A stretch of 23,496 nucleotides of DNA, taken from an uncultured Oscillospiraceae bacterium. Its GTDB lineage: Bacteria; Bacillota; Clostridia; Oscillospirales; Oscillospiraceae. The position numbers were made by a program, and so were the translations under genes. Of this stretch, positions 7,570 through 14,278 are shown piece after piece. The stretch covers positions 1-23,496 of the forward strand of contig CAJUOA010000047.1 in the NCBI GenBank assembly GCA_910587785.1, given 5' to 3'. Below the pieces are notes generated by a model that saw only the letters and a list, made by a program, of their open reading frames with translations, searched no databases and was not told the DNA's origin. The stretch's first letter is position 1, and every line of letters begins with the position of its first letter.

Positions 7570-8877
7570 TCACTCCTGTTTCTGATTCTGGGCGTCTGCT
7601 ACAGCCTGGTTGTGCTGGGCCAGGGTCTCGCTGAAGACGTGCTTGCCGTCGCCGCCCAGGACGTAGAAATAGTAGTCCGTCTCCGCGGGCTGGAGGGCGG
7701 CGCGGATGGAGGCGTTGCCCGGGTTGGCGATGGGCGTGGGGGGCAGGCCCTGGTTGGTATAGAGGTTGTAGGGGCTGTCCAGGTTGGCGTAGTCGTCCTG
7801 GGTGATGGTGCGCCCGGCGGCGTAGACCAGGGCCGCGTCGATCTGGAGGAGATAGTTGGTCTCCCCCTCGTTGTGGAGGCGGTTGTAGATGACGGAGGAG
7901 ATCTTGTCCCGGTCGCCGCCGTCGGTCTCCTTTTCAATGAGGGAGGCGATGGTGATGATCTCGTCCAGGTCATACTCCGATTCCGCGAAGAGGGGCGCAA
8001 GGTCCTCGTTGCCGTAGACCTTGGTGTTGAAGTTGGAGAGCATGGCGTTGAACACCAGCTCCGGCCGGCCGCCCACGTAGAAGTTGTAGGTGTCCGGGAA
8101 CAGGTAGCCCTCCAGGCGGCTGATATTGCCCTTGAGATCGCTGTTCAGGAAGGGGTAGTCGTCTCCAAAATCGTAGTTCCCGGCGGTCTCCGTGAGGGCC
8201 TCCTTGGTGCCCACCTCGTTCTCCACCAGAAGGTCGATGATCTGGGACACCGTGTAGCCCTCCGGGATGGCCACGTCCACCGTGACGGCCGCGCCGCCCC
8301 GGGAGCGCATGTTGCGGACGAGGGCCATGTAGTCCATGTTGGTGTTCAGGGCGAAGGTCCCCTGGGTCACCTTCCGCTCCGCGTGGTAGAATTTGCAGAA
8401 GAGGCGGAAGAACCAGCCGTACTTCACCAGTCCCTCCTCCTCCAGGGCCCCGGCCACCTTCTTCATGTCGTAATAGGTGACCTCCTTGCCCTCCTCGTTG
8501 GTCTCCACATGGTCGATCCAGTCCTCGGAGACCTCGAAGTTGACCTCCTTGTAGGTCTTGGTCAGGGCGGCGAAGTCGTCGGCCAGGAGCCACCCCACCC
8601 CGGCGAAGATGGTCGAGGACGCCGCCACGATGACCACCCACAGGATGAACGCCAAAAGCGGATTGGTCCGGGGCTTCTGCCTGCGCTTTTTCTGACTTCT
8701 GACCTGGTTCTGGGCCGGGGGGCGCTGTTGGGAACGCTCGGAGTGCTCCGGACTCTCCGCCGCCTGCCGGTCAGGGGCCAGACGGTCCGAGAGGGGGCGG
8801 TCGGCCTCGGGCCGGCCCTGCCGCCGGACCTCCCCGGCGTCCCAGCTGGTGGTGTGGTATCGGTCTTCCCTGTTCAT
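7570..8877 (-). CDS. mltG: Endolytic murein transglycosylase MltG (YceG-like)
   Basis: A 435-residue membrane-anchored lytic transglycosylase that cleaves nascent peptidoglycan strands and sets their length. The N-terminal ~70 residues are cytoplasmic, polar and Arg/Gln-rich. They are followed by one membrane helix (about 74-97) and an extracellular YceG domain with IPEGYTVSQI (about 204-213), LEGYLFPDTYNF (about 255-266) and the catalytic IASLIEKET, where Glu315 matches the E. coli catalytic Glu. The C-terminal NLYTNQGLPPTPIANPG motif is also typical. The ATG at 8877 has AAGGAGG about 10 bases upstream; the frame is open further upstream but without a ribosome site. First gene of the mltG-trhP-kinase operon and divergent from the cysteine-rich peptide gene. 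Confidence 0.93.
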   Translation of the reverse strand: MNREDRYHTTSWDAGEVRRQGRPEADRPLSDRLAPDRQAAESPEHSERSQQRPPAQNQVRSQKKRRQKPRTNPLLAFILWVVIVAASSTIFAGVGWLLADDFAALTKTYKEVNFEVSEDWIDHVETNEEGKEVTYYDMKKVAGALEEEGLVKYGWFFRLFCKFYHAERKVTQGTFALNTNMDYMALVRNMRSRGGAAVTVDVAIPEGYTVSQIIDLLVENEVGTKEALTETAGNYDFGDDYPFLNSDLKGNISRLEGYLFPDTYNFYVGGRPELVFNAMLSNFNTKVYGNEDLAPLFAESEYDLDEIITIASLIEKETDGGDRDKISSVIYNRLHNEGETNYLLQIDAALVYAAGRTITQDDYANLDSPYNLYTNQGLPPTPIANPGNASIRAALQPAETDYYFYVLGGDGKHVFSETLAQHNQAVADAQNQKQE

Positions 8878-8990
8878 GGAGCGATGTCCTCCTTGGTAAA
8901 AAGTAAGAGCAAAAAAATTTTCTCGGCCAAGCTGCATTTTCCGCTTTCCAACATAGGATGGTTTAGCAAACGACAAGTGAGGTGAAACAT

Positions 8991-9176
8991 ATGTGGAACA
9001 ACGACAACGGCTGCCTGTGGATCATCCTGATCATCATCCTCCTGTGCTGCTGCTGCGGCTGCGGCAATAGCAGCGGCGTGGGCGGAAGCAACAACAACTG
9101 TTGCTGCTGCAACTGCAACGGGAACTGCGGCAGTAACTGCTGCTGCAACAACGGGAACAACTGTTGCTGCTGCTGA
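8991..9176 (+). CDS. Cysteine-rich single-helix small membrane protein
   Basis: A 61-residue peptide with 19 cysteines. A short polar head (MWNNDNGC) is followed by a strongly hydrophobic stretch LWIILIIILL (about 9-18), then CCCCGCG. The rest is built almost only from Asn, Gly, Ser and Cys, with runs CCCC, CCC and CCCC. The gene is real rather than a repeat artefact. It has GAGGTGA (8979-8985) at good spacing before ATG 8991, an intrinsic terminator just after the stop, and its own intergenic region divergent from mltG. The cysteine tail would suit metal binding, disulfide cross-linking or S-acylation next to a membrane. Similar tiny proteins in spore formers are often spore-coat or sporulation peptides, but nothing here proves that. 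Function unknown. Confidence 0.75.
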   Translation: MWNNDNGCLWIILIIILLCCCCGCGNSSGVGGSNNNCCCCNCNGNCGSNCCCNNGNNCCCC

Positions 9177-9194
9177 GCTACATAGCGGCGGGAG

Positions 9195-9218
9195 AGGGGC
9201 GCGGGAGCGCCCCTTTTT
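9195..9218. terminator. Intrinsic terminator after cysteine-rich gene
   Basis: AGGGGCGC (9195-9202), loop GGGA, GCGCCCCT (9207-9214), followed by TTTT. It lies 19 bases after the small gene's stop, and the convergent tmk gene ends just 6 bases further on. Confidence 0.85.
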
Positions 9219-9223
9219 CCTTT

Positions 9224-9895
9224 TCAGCGCCCCAGCAGCGTCCGGACGAGCTCCCACGCCTCGGCGTGGATGTCCTCCTGCGTGCGGACGGCCCCCTCCC
9301 GGGAGCAGTCGATCCGCCGCCACCCCAGGCGGTCCGCGATCTTCCCCGCGCTCTCCCGGCAGCGGCGGAGGTACGCCTCGTCCTGCTCGTGGATGTCGGC
9401 GCGGGCGCCGGTTTCCGCCTCCCGGCGGCGCATCATCTGTTCCGTCAGCTCGATGGGCAGGTCCAGGTAGAACACCAGGTCCGGCTCCGGCAGCTCCAGG
9501 CGGCGGTACTCCAGGTCAAAGAGCCATGTGAGGAACGACTCCCGCTCCCCCTCCGGCAGCTTGGACGCCTGGTGGACCGCGTTGGAGGTGGTGTAGCGGT
9601 TGGCTAAAATCAGCTTCCCGGCCTCGTAGTCCACGCCCCACTCCTCCTTATAGGAGGCGTAGCGGTCCACGGCGAAGAGCACCGACGCCCCGCAGGCGCT
9701 CACGTCCCCCGGCCTGGAGCCCAGGGCTCCGTTCAGATAGAGCTTTGCGGGCTCGGCGAAAGGGTTCCCGTACCGGGGAAAGTCGATCACCCGGAAGGCC
9801 GCGCCCTCCCGCGTGAGGCGCTGGGCCATGAGGCGGGTCTGGGTGGTCTTGCCCGCGCCGTCGGTGCCCTCGAAGACGATCAGCTTCCCCTTCAT
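9224..9895 (-). CDS. tmk: Thymidylate kinase family protein
   Basis: A 223-residue nucleoside monophosphate kinase, predicted to phosphorylate dTMP to dTDP in DNA precursor synthesis. The P-loop is GTDGAGKTT at 10-18. It is followed by the DFPRYGNPF base-binding segment, the DRYASYKEEWG region, and NRYTTSNAVHQ, which places the Arg/Tyr motif typical of dTMP kinases. A LID-like Arg-rich segment (MMRRREAETGARADIHE) follows. The DFPRYG form differs from the common bacterial FTREPGGT form, so substrate preference (dTMP or a related deoxynucleotide) is less certain than the family. The start ATG at 9895 overlaps the tagA-like stop by an ATGA junction, with GGAGG just upstream, so translation is coupled. 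The upstream extension of the open frame is a shadow over tagA. Confidence 0.88.
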   Translation of the reverse strand: MKGKLIVFEGTDGAGKTTQTRLMAQRLTREGAAFRVIDFPRYGNPFAEPAKLYLNGALGSRPGDVSACGASVLFAVDRYASYKEEWGVDYEAGKLILANRYTTSNAVHQASKLPEGERESFLTWLFDLEYRRLELPEPDLVFYLDLPIELTEQMMRRREAETGARADIHEQDEAYLRRCRESAGKIADRLGWRRIDCSREGAVRTQEDIHAEAWELVRTLLGR

Positions 9896-10614
9896 TTCCG
9901 CCTCCGCTTCTCCTTGGCTACATGGACCAGGAAGAGGGGGAGCTTCATCATCCGTCCGGCGCGGCTGGGGTTGGTGATGAGGCGGTAGAACCACTCCAGG
10001 CCCAATTTCTGGAAGGCCCTGGGGGCCCGCTTCACCTCGCCGGAGAACACGTCCAAAGCCCCCCCTATGCCGAGGAGGAGCTTCGCGCCGGTGGCCTCGC
10101 CGTTCTTTTTCATCCACTTCTCCTGCTTCGGCGCGCCCAGGCAGACGAACACCACGTCCGCGCCGCTCTCCCGGATGGCCTCCACCACCGGGGCGTCCTC
10201 CTGGAAGTAGCCGTCGCGGGTCCCGGCGATGCGCAGGCCCGGGTGCTGGGCTTGCAGCTTCTTCGCCGCCTTCTCCGCCACGCCGGGCTTGGCCCCCAGG
10301 AGATAGAGGGTCTTCCCGTTTTCTGCCATCCTCTCCATGATGCCTTGGGCAAAGGCGATACCCGTCACCCGGCCCTTCAGGGGCGTGCCCAGCATCTTCG
10401 CGCCGTAGATCACGCCGATGCCGTCCGGGAGCACCAGGTCCGCGGCCTGGACCGCCTCCAGGGCCTCCCGGTCCTCCCGGCAGGTCTCCACGATCTCCGG
10501 GTTGGGGGTCACCACGTAGTGGGGGCCCTCCGTATTCATCAGACGGACCCCTTCGCTCAGCGCCTGGTCCATCGTTACATTGTCAAAGCCTACCCCGAGT
10601 ACGTCGATTCTCAT
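9892..10614 (-). CDS. tagA: WecG/TagA/CpsF family glycosyltransferase
   Basis: A 240-residue GT26-type glycosyltransferase. Members add N-acetylmannosamine (or another uronate/hexosamine) to a GlcNAc-pyrophosphoryl-undecaprenol carrier at the inner face of the membrane, an early step in teichoic acid or polysaccharide synthesis. Visible motifs are TPNPEI (about 36-41), DGIG (64-67), YLLGAKPG (about 104-111) and CLGAPKQEKWM (PKQE at 162-165), ending in a basic tail VAKEKRRRK that suits membrane association. The ATG at 10614 is preceded by AAAGGAG. The gene overlaps tmk by four bases. No other teichoic acid gene is in the window, so the polymer made is unknown and the symbol is by family only. 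Confidence 0.88.
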   Translation of the reverse strand: MRIDVLGVGFDNVTMDQALSEGVRLMNTEGPHYVVTPNPEIVETCREDREALEAVQAADLVLPDGIGVIYGAKMLGTPLKGRVTGIAFAQGIMERMAENGKTLYLLGAKPGVAEKAAKKLQAQHPGLRIAGTRDGYFQEDAPVVEAIRESGADVVFVCLGAPKQEKWMKKNGEATGAKLLLGIGGALDVFSGEVKRAPRAFQKLGLEWFYRLITNPSRAGRMMKLPLFLVHVAKEKRRRK

Positions 10615-10647
10615 AGGCGGACTCCTTTCCTTTTGTTCCTCTTTGGT

Positions 10648-10676
10648 ATTTTACCATGTTTTCCGGGGATTGTCCA
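10648..10676 (-). promoter_or_regulatory. Promoter of the tagA-tmk pair
   Basis: On the minus strand TGGACA (10676-10671), a 17-base spacer, then TAAAAT (10653-10648) preceded by TGG, making an extended -10. It lies 34 bases upstream of the tagA ATG and just outside repeat copy 1. Confidence 0.8.
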
Positions 10677-10701
10677 TCGAAGGATAGAGATATCTTTGTT
10701 T

Positions 10702-11029
10702 CGGGGCCTCCCCGGCCCCGGACCCCGGGTGACTTTTTCCGCGTGGAAAAAGTCACCAAAAAGACGCTTAAGAAACTACGTTTCTTAAGAATCTTCCTTG
10801 ATTACGGGGGTTTTTTATTTACGCTACGACCTGGTAGCCTCTATTTCCCCAATCACTTCCCTGGGCCGATGCCGCTCCCATCTCCGCCACAACTCCCTGG
10901 ACCTTCGGCCTTCTTCGTTGGGTTCGCCTCCGAGAAGCACGATTCTTCGGAGAGACTACCGGGCCACCGGCATGGTGCGGGCGGTACTGCCCATCCATTC
11001 GTAGGGCGCGACGGCTCGGCGCGCCGTCC
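10702..11029 (+). repeat. Dispersed structured repeat, copy 1
   Basis: About 328 bases shared with copy 2 (12883-13211, opposite strand) and, for its first part, with copy 3 (23391-23496). Parts in order are a G/C hairpin (GGGGCC-TCCCC-GGCCCC), GGACCCCGGG, and hairpin 1 with arms 10728-10740 and 10745-10757 (GGTGAC...GTCACC, loop GCGT). Then AAAAAGACG, hairpin 2 with arms 10767-10776 and 10780-10789 (CTTAAGAAAC...GTTTCTTAAG, loop TAC), ATTACGGGGGTTTTTT, and about 215 bases of conserved arm. The weakest stretch is its last ~50 bases. No terminal inverted repeats or transposase are seen. It lies between the tagA promoter and the 3' end of the transporter gene. Confidence 0.85.
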
Positions 11030-11208
11030 CTCTGCGCCATCGGTCAACGCTTCGTAGGAGCGCACATTGTGCGCCCGCTTCTATCCCAATGCTGGGTACT
11101 CCGATAGAATTGTGGGCCCTAATCCCCTGATTGGGGCATTCATCCCTCCGAAACTACCTCCCCAGTATACCAGAAATTCTTCCCATATTCTTTAAGAATT
11201 TCTGAATA
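11030..11208. other. Intergenic stretch with small hairpins
   Basis: Non-coding space between repeat copy 1 and the transporter stop. It holds GCGCAC-ATT-GTGCGC (11060-11074) preceded by GTAGGA, a CCCC-TGATT-GGGG hairpin further on, and a 10-bp perfect inverted repeat AGAAATTCTT (11172-11181) / AAGAATTTCT (11194-11203) close to the transporter's 3' end. The last could help end transporter transcription, but it lacks a clear T-tract. No open frame in it looks real. Confidence 0.6.
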
Positions 11209-12099
11209 TTAGGAAACCTTTCCCTTTTTCAGGAAAGAAAATTTCGTCTCGCTGCATACCACTGCCACAAAAATCAGCAAAAATCCAAACGCCATCTGCA
11301 CACTGACCCGGTCCCCCGCAAAAACCACTGAACAGCCTACTCCAAACACCGACTCCAGCGACAAAATCACTGACGCCGACGCCGGGTCAGACCAGACCTG
11401 CCCCACATTCTGAAACAACAATGCTACCGCAGTAGCCATTACGCCCAGATAGATCAGCGGAAGCACCACCTCTGCCCTGGACAGCGCCGCCGCAGGAAAC
11501 TGCTCGAACAGCAATCCCCCTATCCAGGCGTACAGCGCCGCAAAGGCGAACTGAAACACTGTCAGCAGATAAATATCCCTCTTCGGAGATACCTTCGCTA
11601 CCGCTACGATGTGGGAGGCATAGAAAATCGCACAGCACAGCGTCAACAGATCCCCTAGATTGATATGTAAATCTCCTTCCAGGCTCACCAGCCCCACACC
11701 GGCCACGCAGAGCACTGCCGCCATCACATTATAACGGTCCGGCCGCACTCCGGCCAGCAGCCAGTACAGAAATGGCACCAATACGCAGTAAACCGCCGTG
11801 AGAAACGCGTTTTTCGACGGCGTTGTCAACGCAAGACCATAGGTCTGGATGGTATAGGCCGCATATAGGAAGCCTCCGATTATGGCTCCCCGCCACAGGT
11901 AGTCCGGCGTGAACGTCTTCCACTTCTTCCAACAGACTAACCCTAACAGCACCGTGCCCATCGTAAAGCGGATCGCTAACAAGTACTGTACCGGCAGGGC
12001 GTCCAGGGCATCCTTCATGACGAAGAAGGAGCTTCCCCAAATAAACGCGGCGGTAAAGAGCATGGGCTTGGCAAGCCGCCTCATGACTTTTTCAGACAT
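11209..12099 (-). CDS. DMT superfamily (EamA-domain) transporter
   Basis: A 296-residue integral membrane protein with about ten hydrophobic helices in two EamA repeats. The first opens with FTAAFIWGSSFFVMKDAL and continues through TYGLALTTPSKNAFLTAVYCVLVPF, a typical EamA helix 3-4 region. The second runs from about 150 with LLTLCCAIFYASHIV to GYxxLF-like and SVILSLESVFG segments. Family members export amino acids, nucleosides or metabolites; the substrate cannot be told here. The ATG at 12099 has GGAGG 8 bases upstream. Longer upstream frames only cross the promoter region. Its base composition is visibly more A/T-rich than most neighbours, suggesting a different origin. Divergent from the HAD gene, and both lie between inverted copies of the structured repeat. 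Confidence 0.9.
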   Translation of the reverse strand: MSEKVMRRLAKPMLFTAAFIWGSSFFVMKDALDALPVQYLLAIRFTMGTVLLGLVCWKKWKTFTPDYLWRGAIIGGFLYAAYTIQTYGLALTTPSKNAFLTAVYCVLVPFLYWLLAGVRPDRYNVMAAVLCVAGVGLVSLEGDLHINLGDLLTLCCAIFYASHIVAVAKVSPKRDIYLLTVFQFAFAALYAWIGGLLFEQFPAAALSRAEVVLPLIYLGVMATAVALLFQNVGQVWSDPASASVILSLESVFGVGCSVVFAGDRVSVQMAFGFLLIFVAVVCSETKFSFLKKGKVS

Positions 12100-12114
12100 A
12101 CACAAATCCTCCAA

Positions 12115-12149
12115 TTGCAAAGTTTGTCCCATTATGCTACAATAGCATA
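12115..12149 (+). promoter_or_regulatory. Promoter of the HAD gene with overlapping palindrome
   Basis: TTGCAA (12115-12120), 17 bases, TACAAT (12138-12143) preceded by TGC: an extended -10 promoter reading toward the HAD gene. It overlaps a perfect palindrome, TATGCTA-CAA-TAGCATA (12133-12149). The complementary strand of the palindrome offers TGCTATTGT as an extended -10 toward the transporter gene, so the two promoters may overlap back to back. Confidence 0.65.
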
Positions 12150-12223
12150 CGACATTTTCACAAAAAAGGGAAGCCATAAAATGACTTTCCCACAAAAAAT
12201 CCCCCAAAAAAGGAGGGCCCACG

Positions 12224-12847
12224 ATGCTGATTTTTGACTTGGACGGCACCCTGCTGGATTCCAACGGCGTTTGGCTGGAGGTGGACAAGACGTTCCTCGC
12301 CCGCCGGAACGCGCCCTACACAAAGGAGTACTACGAGGGCGTCGCCCACACCATTTTGCAAAACTGCGCCGTCTTCACCAAGGAATACCTTCATCTGGAG
12401 GAGAGCTGTGAGGAGATCATCGCCGAGTGGATGGACTTGGCCGAGGACGCCTATGAGCATGTGGAGCTGAAGCCCCATGTCCGGGAGTATCTGGAGCGCT
12501 GCCGCGCCGCCGGACATCGAATGGCAGTTTTCACCTCCGCCGTTCCTGCGCACTGTCACGCGGCGCTGGACAAGCACGGTCTTGCTCCCTATTTTGAACG
12601 CATCTTCTTTGCCCAGGAGCTGGGGATGGATAAAAAGTCACCAGCTGTCTTTCGGCTGGTGGCGGAAGCGCTGGGGGTCCGGCCCCGGGAGTGCGTCTTT
12701 TTTGATGACTCTCTGGCCGCCTGCAAGTCCGCCAAAGCCGCCGGGATGACCGTCGTCGGCGTCAAGGATGCGTATTTCCCCGGCAGTGAGGTGGATATGC
12801 AGGAGGTCTGCGACCAGTTTATTACGGGGTTTGGGGAGCTCTTATAA
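12224..12847 (+). CDS. HAD-superfamily hydrolase (phosphatase)
   Basis: A 207-residue soluble phosphatase of the HAD subfamily I type. Motif I is FDLDGTLLDSNG with nucleophile Asp5 and Asp7. A helical cap of about 65 residues follows, then motif II FTSA (about 104-107), motif III Lys in MDKKSP (about 139-144) and motif IV FFDDS (about 158-162). Such enzymes include phosphoglycolate- and beta-phosphoglucomutase-like proteins; the small-molecule substrate cannot be read from sequence. The ATG at 12224 has AGGAGG 7 bases upstream. It is divergent from the DMT transporter, with a shared promoter region, so a link between transport and dephosphorylation of one metabolite is conceivable but unproven. 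No intrinsic terminator is visible before repeat copy 2, which begins 36 bases after the stop. Confidence 0.9.
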   Translation: MLIFDLDGTLLDSNGVWLEVDKTFLARRNAPYTKEYYEGVAHTILQNCAVFTKEYLHLEESCEEIIAEWMDLAEDAYEHVELKPHVREYLERCRAAGHRMAVFTSAVPAHCHAALDKHGLAPYFERIFFAQELGMDKKSPAVFRLVAEALGVRPRECVFFDDSLAACKSAKAAGMTVVGVKDAYFPGSEVDMQEVCDQFITGFGELL

Positions 12848-12882
12848 GGTTCCCTCCAGAACCGTATGCTGCATGAGGAAGC

Positions 12883-13211
12883 GGACGGCGCACCGGGGCC
12901 GTCATGCCCTGCGAAATGGTTCGCAGTTTCATTTGCACCATGCCGGTGGCCCGGTAGTCTCTCCAAAGAATCGTGCTTGCAGGAGGCGAACCCAACGAAG
13001 AAGACTGAAGGTCCAGGGAGTTGTGGCGGAGATGAGAGCGGCATCGGCCCAGGGAAGAGATTGGGGAAATGGAGACTGCCAGGTCGTAGCGTAAATAAAT
13101 AACCCCCGTAATCAAGGAAGATTCTCAAGAAACTACGTTTCTTGAGCGTCTTTTTGGTTACTTTTTCCACGCGGAAAAAGTAACCCGGGGTCCGGGGCCG
13201 GGGAGGCCCCG
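12883..13211 (-). repeat. Dispersed structured repeat, copy 2 (inverted)
   Basis: About 329 bases matching copy 1 in reverse orientation through the whole element. Hairpin 1 arms are 13156-13168 and 13173-13185; the outer bases read GGTTAC...GTAACC, where copy 1 has GGTGAC...GTCACC. Hairpin 2 arms are 13124-13133 and 13137-13146, reading CTCAAGAAAC...GTTTCTTGAG, where copy 1 has CTTAAG...CTTAAG. Both differences keep base pairing. The stretch from 12848 to 13316 has no gene. Confidence 0.85.
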
Positions 13212-13220
13212 GCCAAAAGA

Positions 13221-13247
13221 AGGTCCGGAGGACAAGCCTCCGGACCT
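13221..13247. repeat. G/C-rich hairpin beside repeat copy 2
   Basis: AGGTCCGGAGG (13221-13231), loop ACAAG, CCTCCGGACCT (13237-13247): a perfect 11-bp stem without a T-tail. It follows the outer end of repeat copy 2. Confidence 0.7.
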
Positions 13248-13277
13248 CTGGACAGACGAATCCACGTAAGGGGAGTG

Positions 13278-13297
13278 CCGGGGGCTTGCGCCCCCGG
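13278..13297. repeat. G/C-rich hairpin downstream of zinc-ribbon gene
   Basis: CCGGGGGC (13278-13285), loop TTGC, GCCCCCGG (13290-13297), followed by ACCCCG. It lies 19 bases from the stop of the zinc-ribbon gene. A similar hairpin followed by GGACCCCC forms the start of repeat copy 3 near 23380-23405. Confidence 0.65.
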
Positions 13298-13316
13298 ACC
13301 CCGTTATGCAGTTCTA

Positions 13317-13595
13317 TCAGCCCTGCTCACGCATCTTTGCGAAGCACTCGCTGCAGTAGACGGGGCGGTCGCTCTTGGGCTCGAAGGGAACCCGGGCCTC
13401 GCCGCCGCAGGAGGCGCAGACCGCCGTGAAGTACTCCCGGGGACCGCGGGCAGCGTTCTTGCGGGCGTCACGGCAGGCCTTGCAGCGCTGGGGCTCGTTC
13501 TGGAAGCCACGCTCGGCGTAGAACTCCTGCTCACCGGCGGTGAAAACGAACTCGTTGCCGCACTCCTTGCAAATTAAAGTCTTGTCTTCGTACAT
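13317..13595 (-). CDS. Small double zinc-ribbon protein
   Basis: A 92-residue protein with four CxxC pairs: Cys9/Cys12 (CKEC), Cys38/Cys41 (CKAC), Cys60/Cys63 (CASC) and Cys81/Cys84 (CSEC), enough for two zinc sites. The segment FTAGEQEFYAERGFQNEPQRCKACR is typical of a conserved Firmicute zinc-ribbon family of unknown role. It is soluble, with no other domain. The ATG at 13595 has GAGAGGG about 9 bases upstream; upstream codons in the same frame overlap the sigH end and lack a ribosome site. It follows sigH by 40 bases on the same strand, so it is likely co-transcribed. A nucleic-acid or protein-binding role is the usual guess and is not shown here. Confidence 0.85.
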   Translation of the reverse strand: MYEDKTLICKECGNEFVFTAGEQEFYAERGFQNEPQRCKACRDARKNAARGPREYFTAVCASCGGEARVPFEPKSDRPVYCSECFAKMREQG

Positions 13596-13635
13596 GATGT
13601 TTACCCTCTCTTTGAATAAGAAAAAAATATTGCGG

Positions 13636-14274
13636 TCAGCCATTGCTGAGATCGCCGGAATGAAGTTGCCGCGCCACCTTGCGCCGGATGCGCTGCACGG
13701 CGTTGTCCACCGATTTAGGGGACCTAGAAACCGCTTCGGCCATTTCCCTCGTGGTCAGGCCATCCAGATAGTACCCCAGAATCTTCGCCTCAAACTCGGA
13801 CAACTGCCTGCGAAGACCGCGCAGAGCGGCCTGGGCTCTCTCGCGGCCGATGACAAGGTCCTCAGGATTCACCTGGGCCATCGCCGGCGCGCTGAAGAAA
13901 GAGTTATGACTGTCAAAGAAGGGTATCTCAAGAGGAACCGACTGATTGAGCGGCGAATGCTTATCCCGGGCCGCCGCCCGGACCGCAGAATACAGCTGGT
14001 TGCGGATACATATCTCTGCGAAGGTGCGAAACCCCGCCGCTTTCCCGGCGTCGTACTCCCGCACCGCGTGCATCAATCCGATCATGCCTTCCTGGATGAG
14101 ATCGTCGTTATCCCCGCCCGCCAGATAGTAGGGCCGGGAGAGCTTTCGGACCAGGCGGTGATATCGCTTGACCAGTACCTCCTCCGCATCCCGCTCCCCC
14201 GCCTTTGCGAGGGCGCACAGAGCCTCGTCCGGAAGCCCTGTATATGCGGCGTACTGCCGTTGATCGACTGACAT
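13636..14274 (-). CDS. sigH: RNA polymerase sigma factor SigH/Spo0H type
   Basis: A 212-residue sigma-70 family factor. Region 2 contains DNDDLIQEGMIGLMHAVREYD (core binding and -10 recognition) and FRTFAEICIRNQLYSAVRAA, followed by KHSPLNQSVPL, a hallmark of SigH. Region 4 is a helix-turn-helix (YLDGLTTREMAEAVSRSPKSVDNAVQRIRRKV) for -35 recognition. In Bacillus and clostridia SigH turns on early sporulation genes such as spo0A, so the organism is probably a spore former. Only the ATG at 14274 gives a full-length family N-terminus. It has a poor Shine-Dalgarno, and a consensus promoter ends 4 bases upstream of it. It lies downstream of glmM and upstream of the zinc-ribbon gene on the same strand. 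Confidence 0.92.
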   Translation of the reverse strand: MSVDQRQYAAYTGLPDEALCALAKAGERDAEEVLVKRYHRLVRKLSRPYYLAGGDNDDLIQEGMIGLMHAVREYDAGKAAGFRTFAEICIRNQLYSAVRAAARDKHSPLNQSVPLEIPFFDSHNSFFSAPAMAQVNPEDLVIGRERAQAALRGLRRQLSEFEAKILGYYLDGLTTREMAEAVSRSPKSVDNAVQRIRRKVARQLHSGDLSNG

Positions 14275-14278
14275 CCCT

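Noticed and set aside
6124..8985. 953-residue open frame on the + strand
   Set aside because: Antisense to the kinase, TrhP-like and mltG genes, all of which have clear motifs and ribosome sites. Composition is typical of a shadow frame.
8878..8990. Sporulation-type (sigma-E/G/K) promoter for the cysteine-rich gene
   Set aside because: CATAGGATG near 8952 faintly resembles a sigma-K -10, but no matching -35 was convincing.
8963..9323. Antisense frames rich in Leu/Gln or Ala/Val opposite the cysteine-rich gene
   Set aside because: They are the complement of TGC/AAC-rich codons. The + strand frame has a ribosome site, start and terminator.
10656..11057. 133-residue frame in repeat copy 1, similar to a frame in copy 2 (12589-13170, -)
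   Set aside because: Both copies are open in the same frame and the translations resemble each other, but most codon differences between them change the amino acid, and hairpins explain the conservation better. More likely a structured non-coding element often mis-annotated as protein.
10702..13211. Composite transposon reading of the inverted repeat pair
   Set aside because: No transposase, no target-site duplication and no terminal inverted repeats within each copy could be seen, so it is reported only as a bracketed cassette.
13275..13577. 100-residue + strand frame opposite the zinc-ribbon gene
   Set aside because: No ribosome site, and the minus strand has four conserved CxxC pairs.
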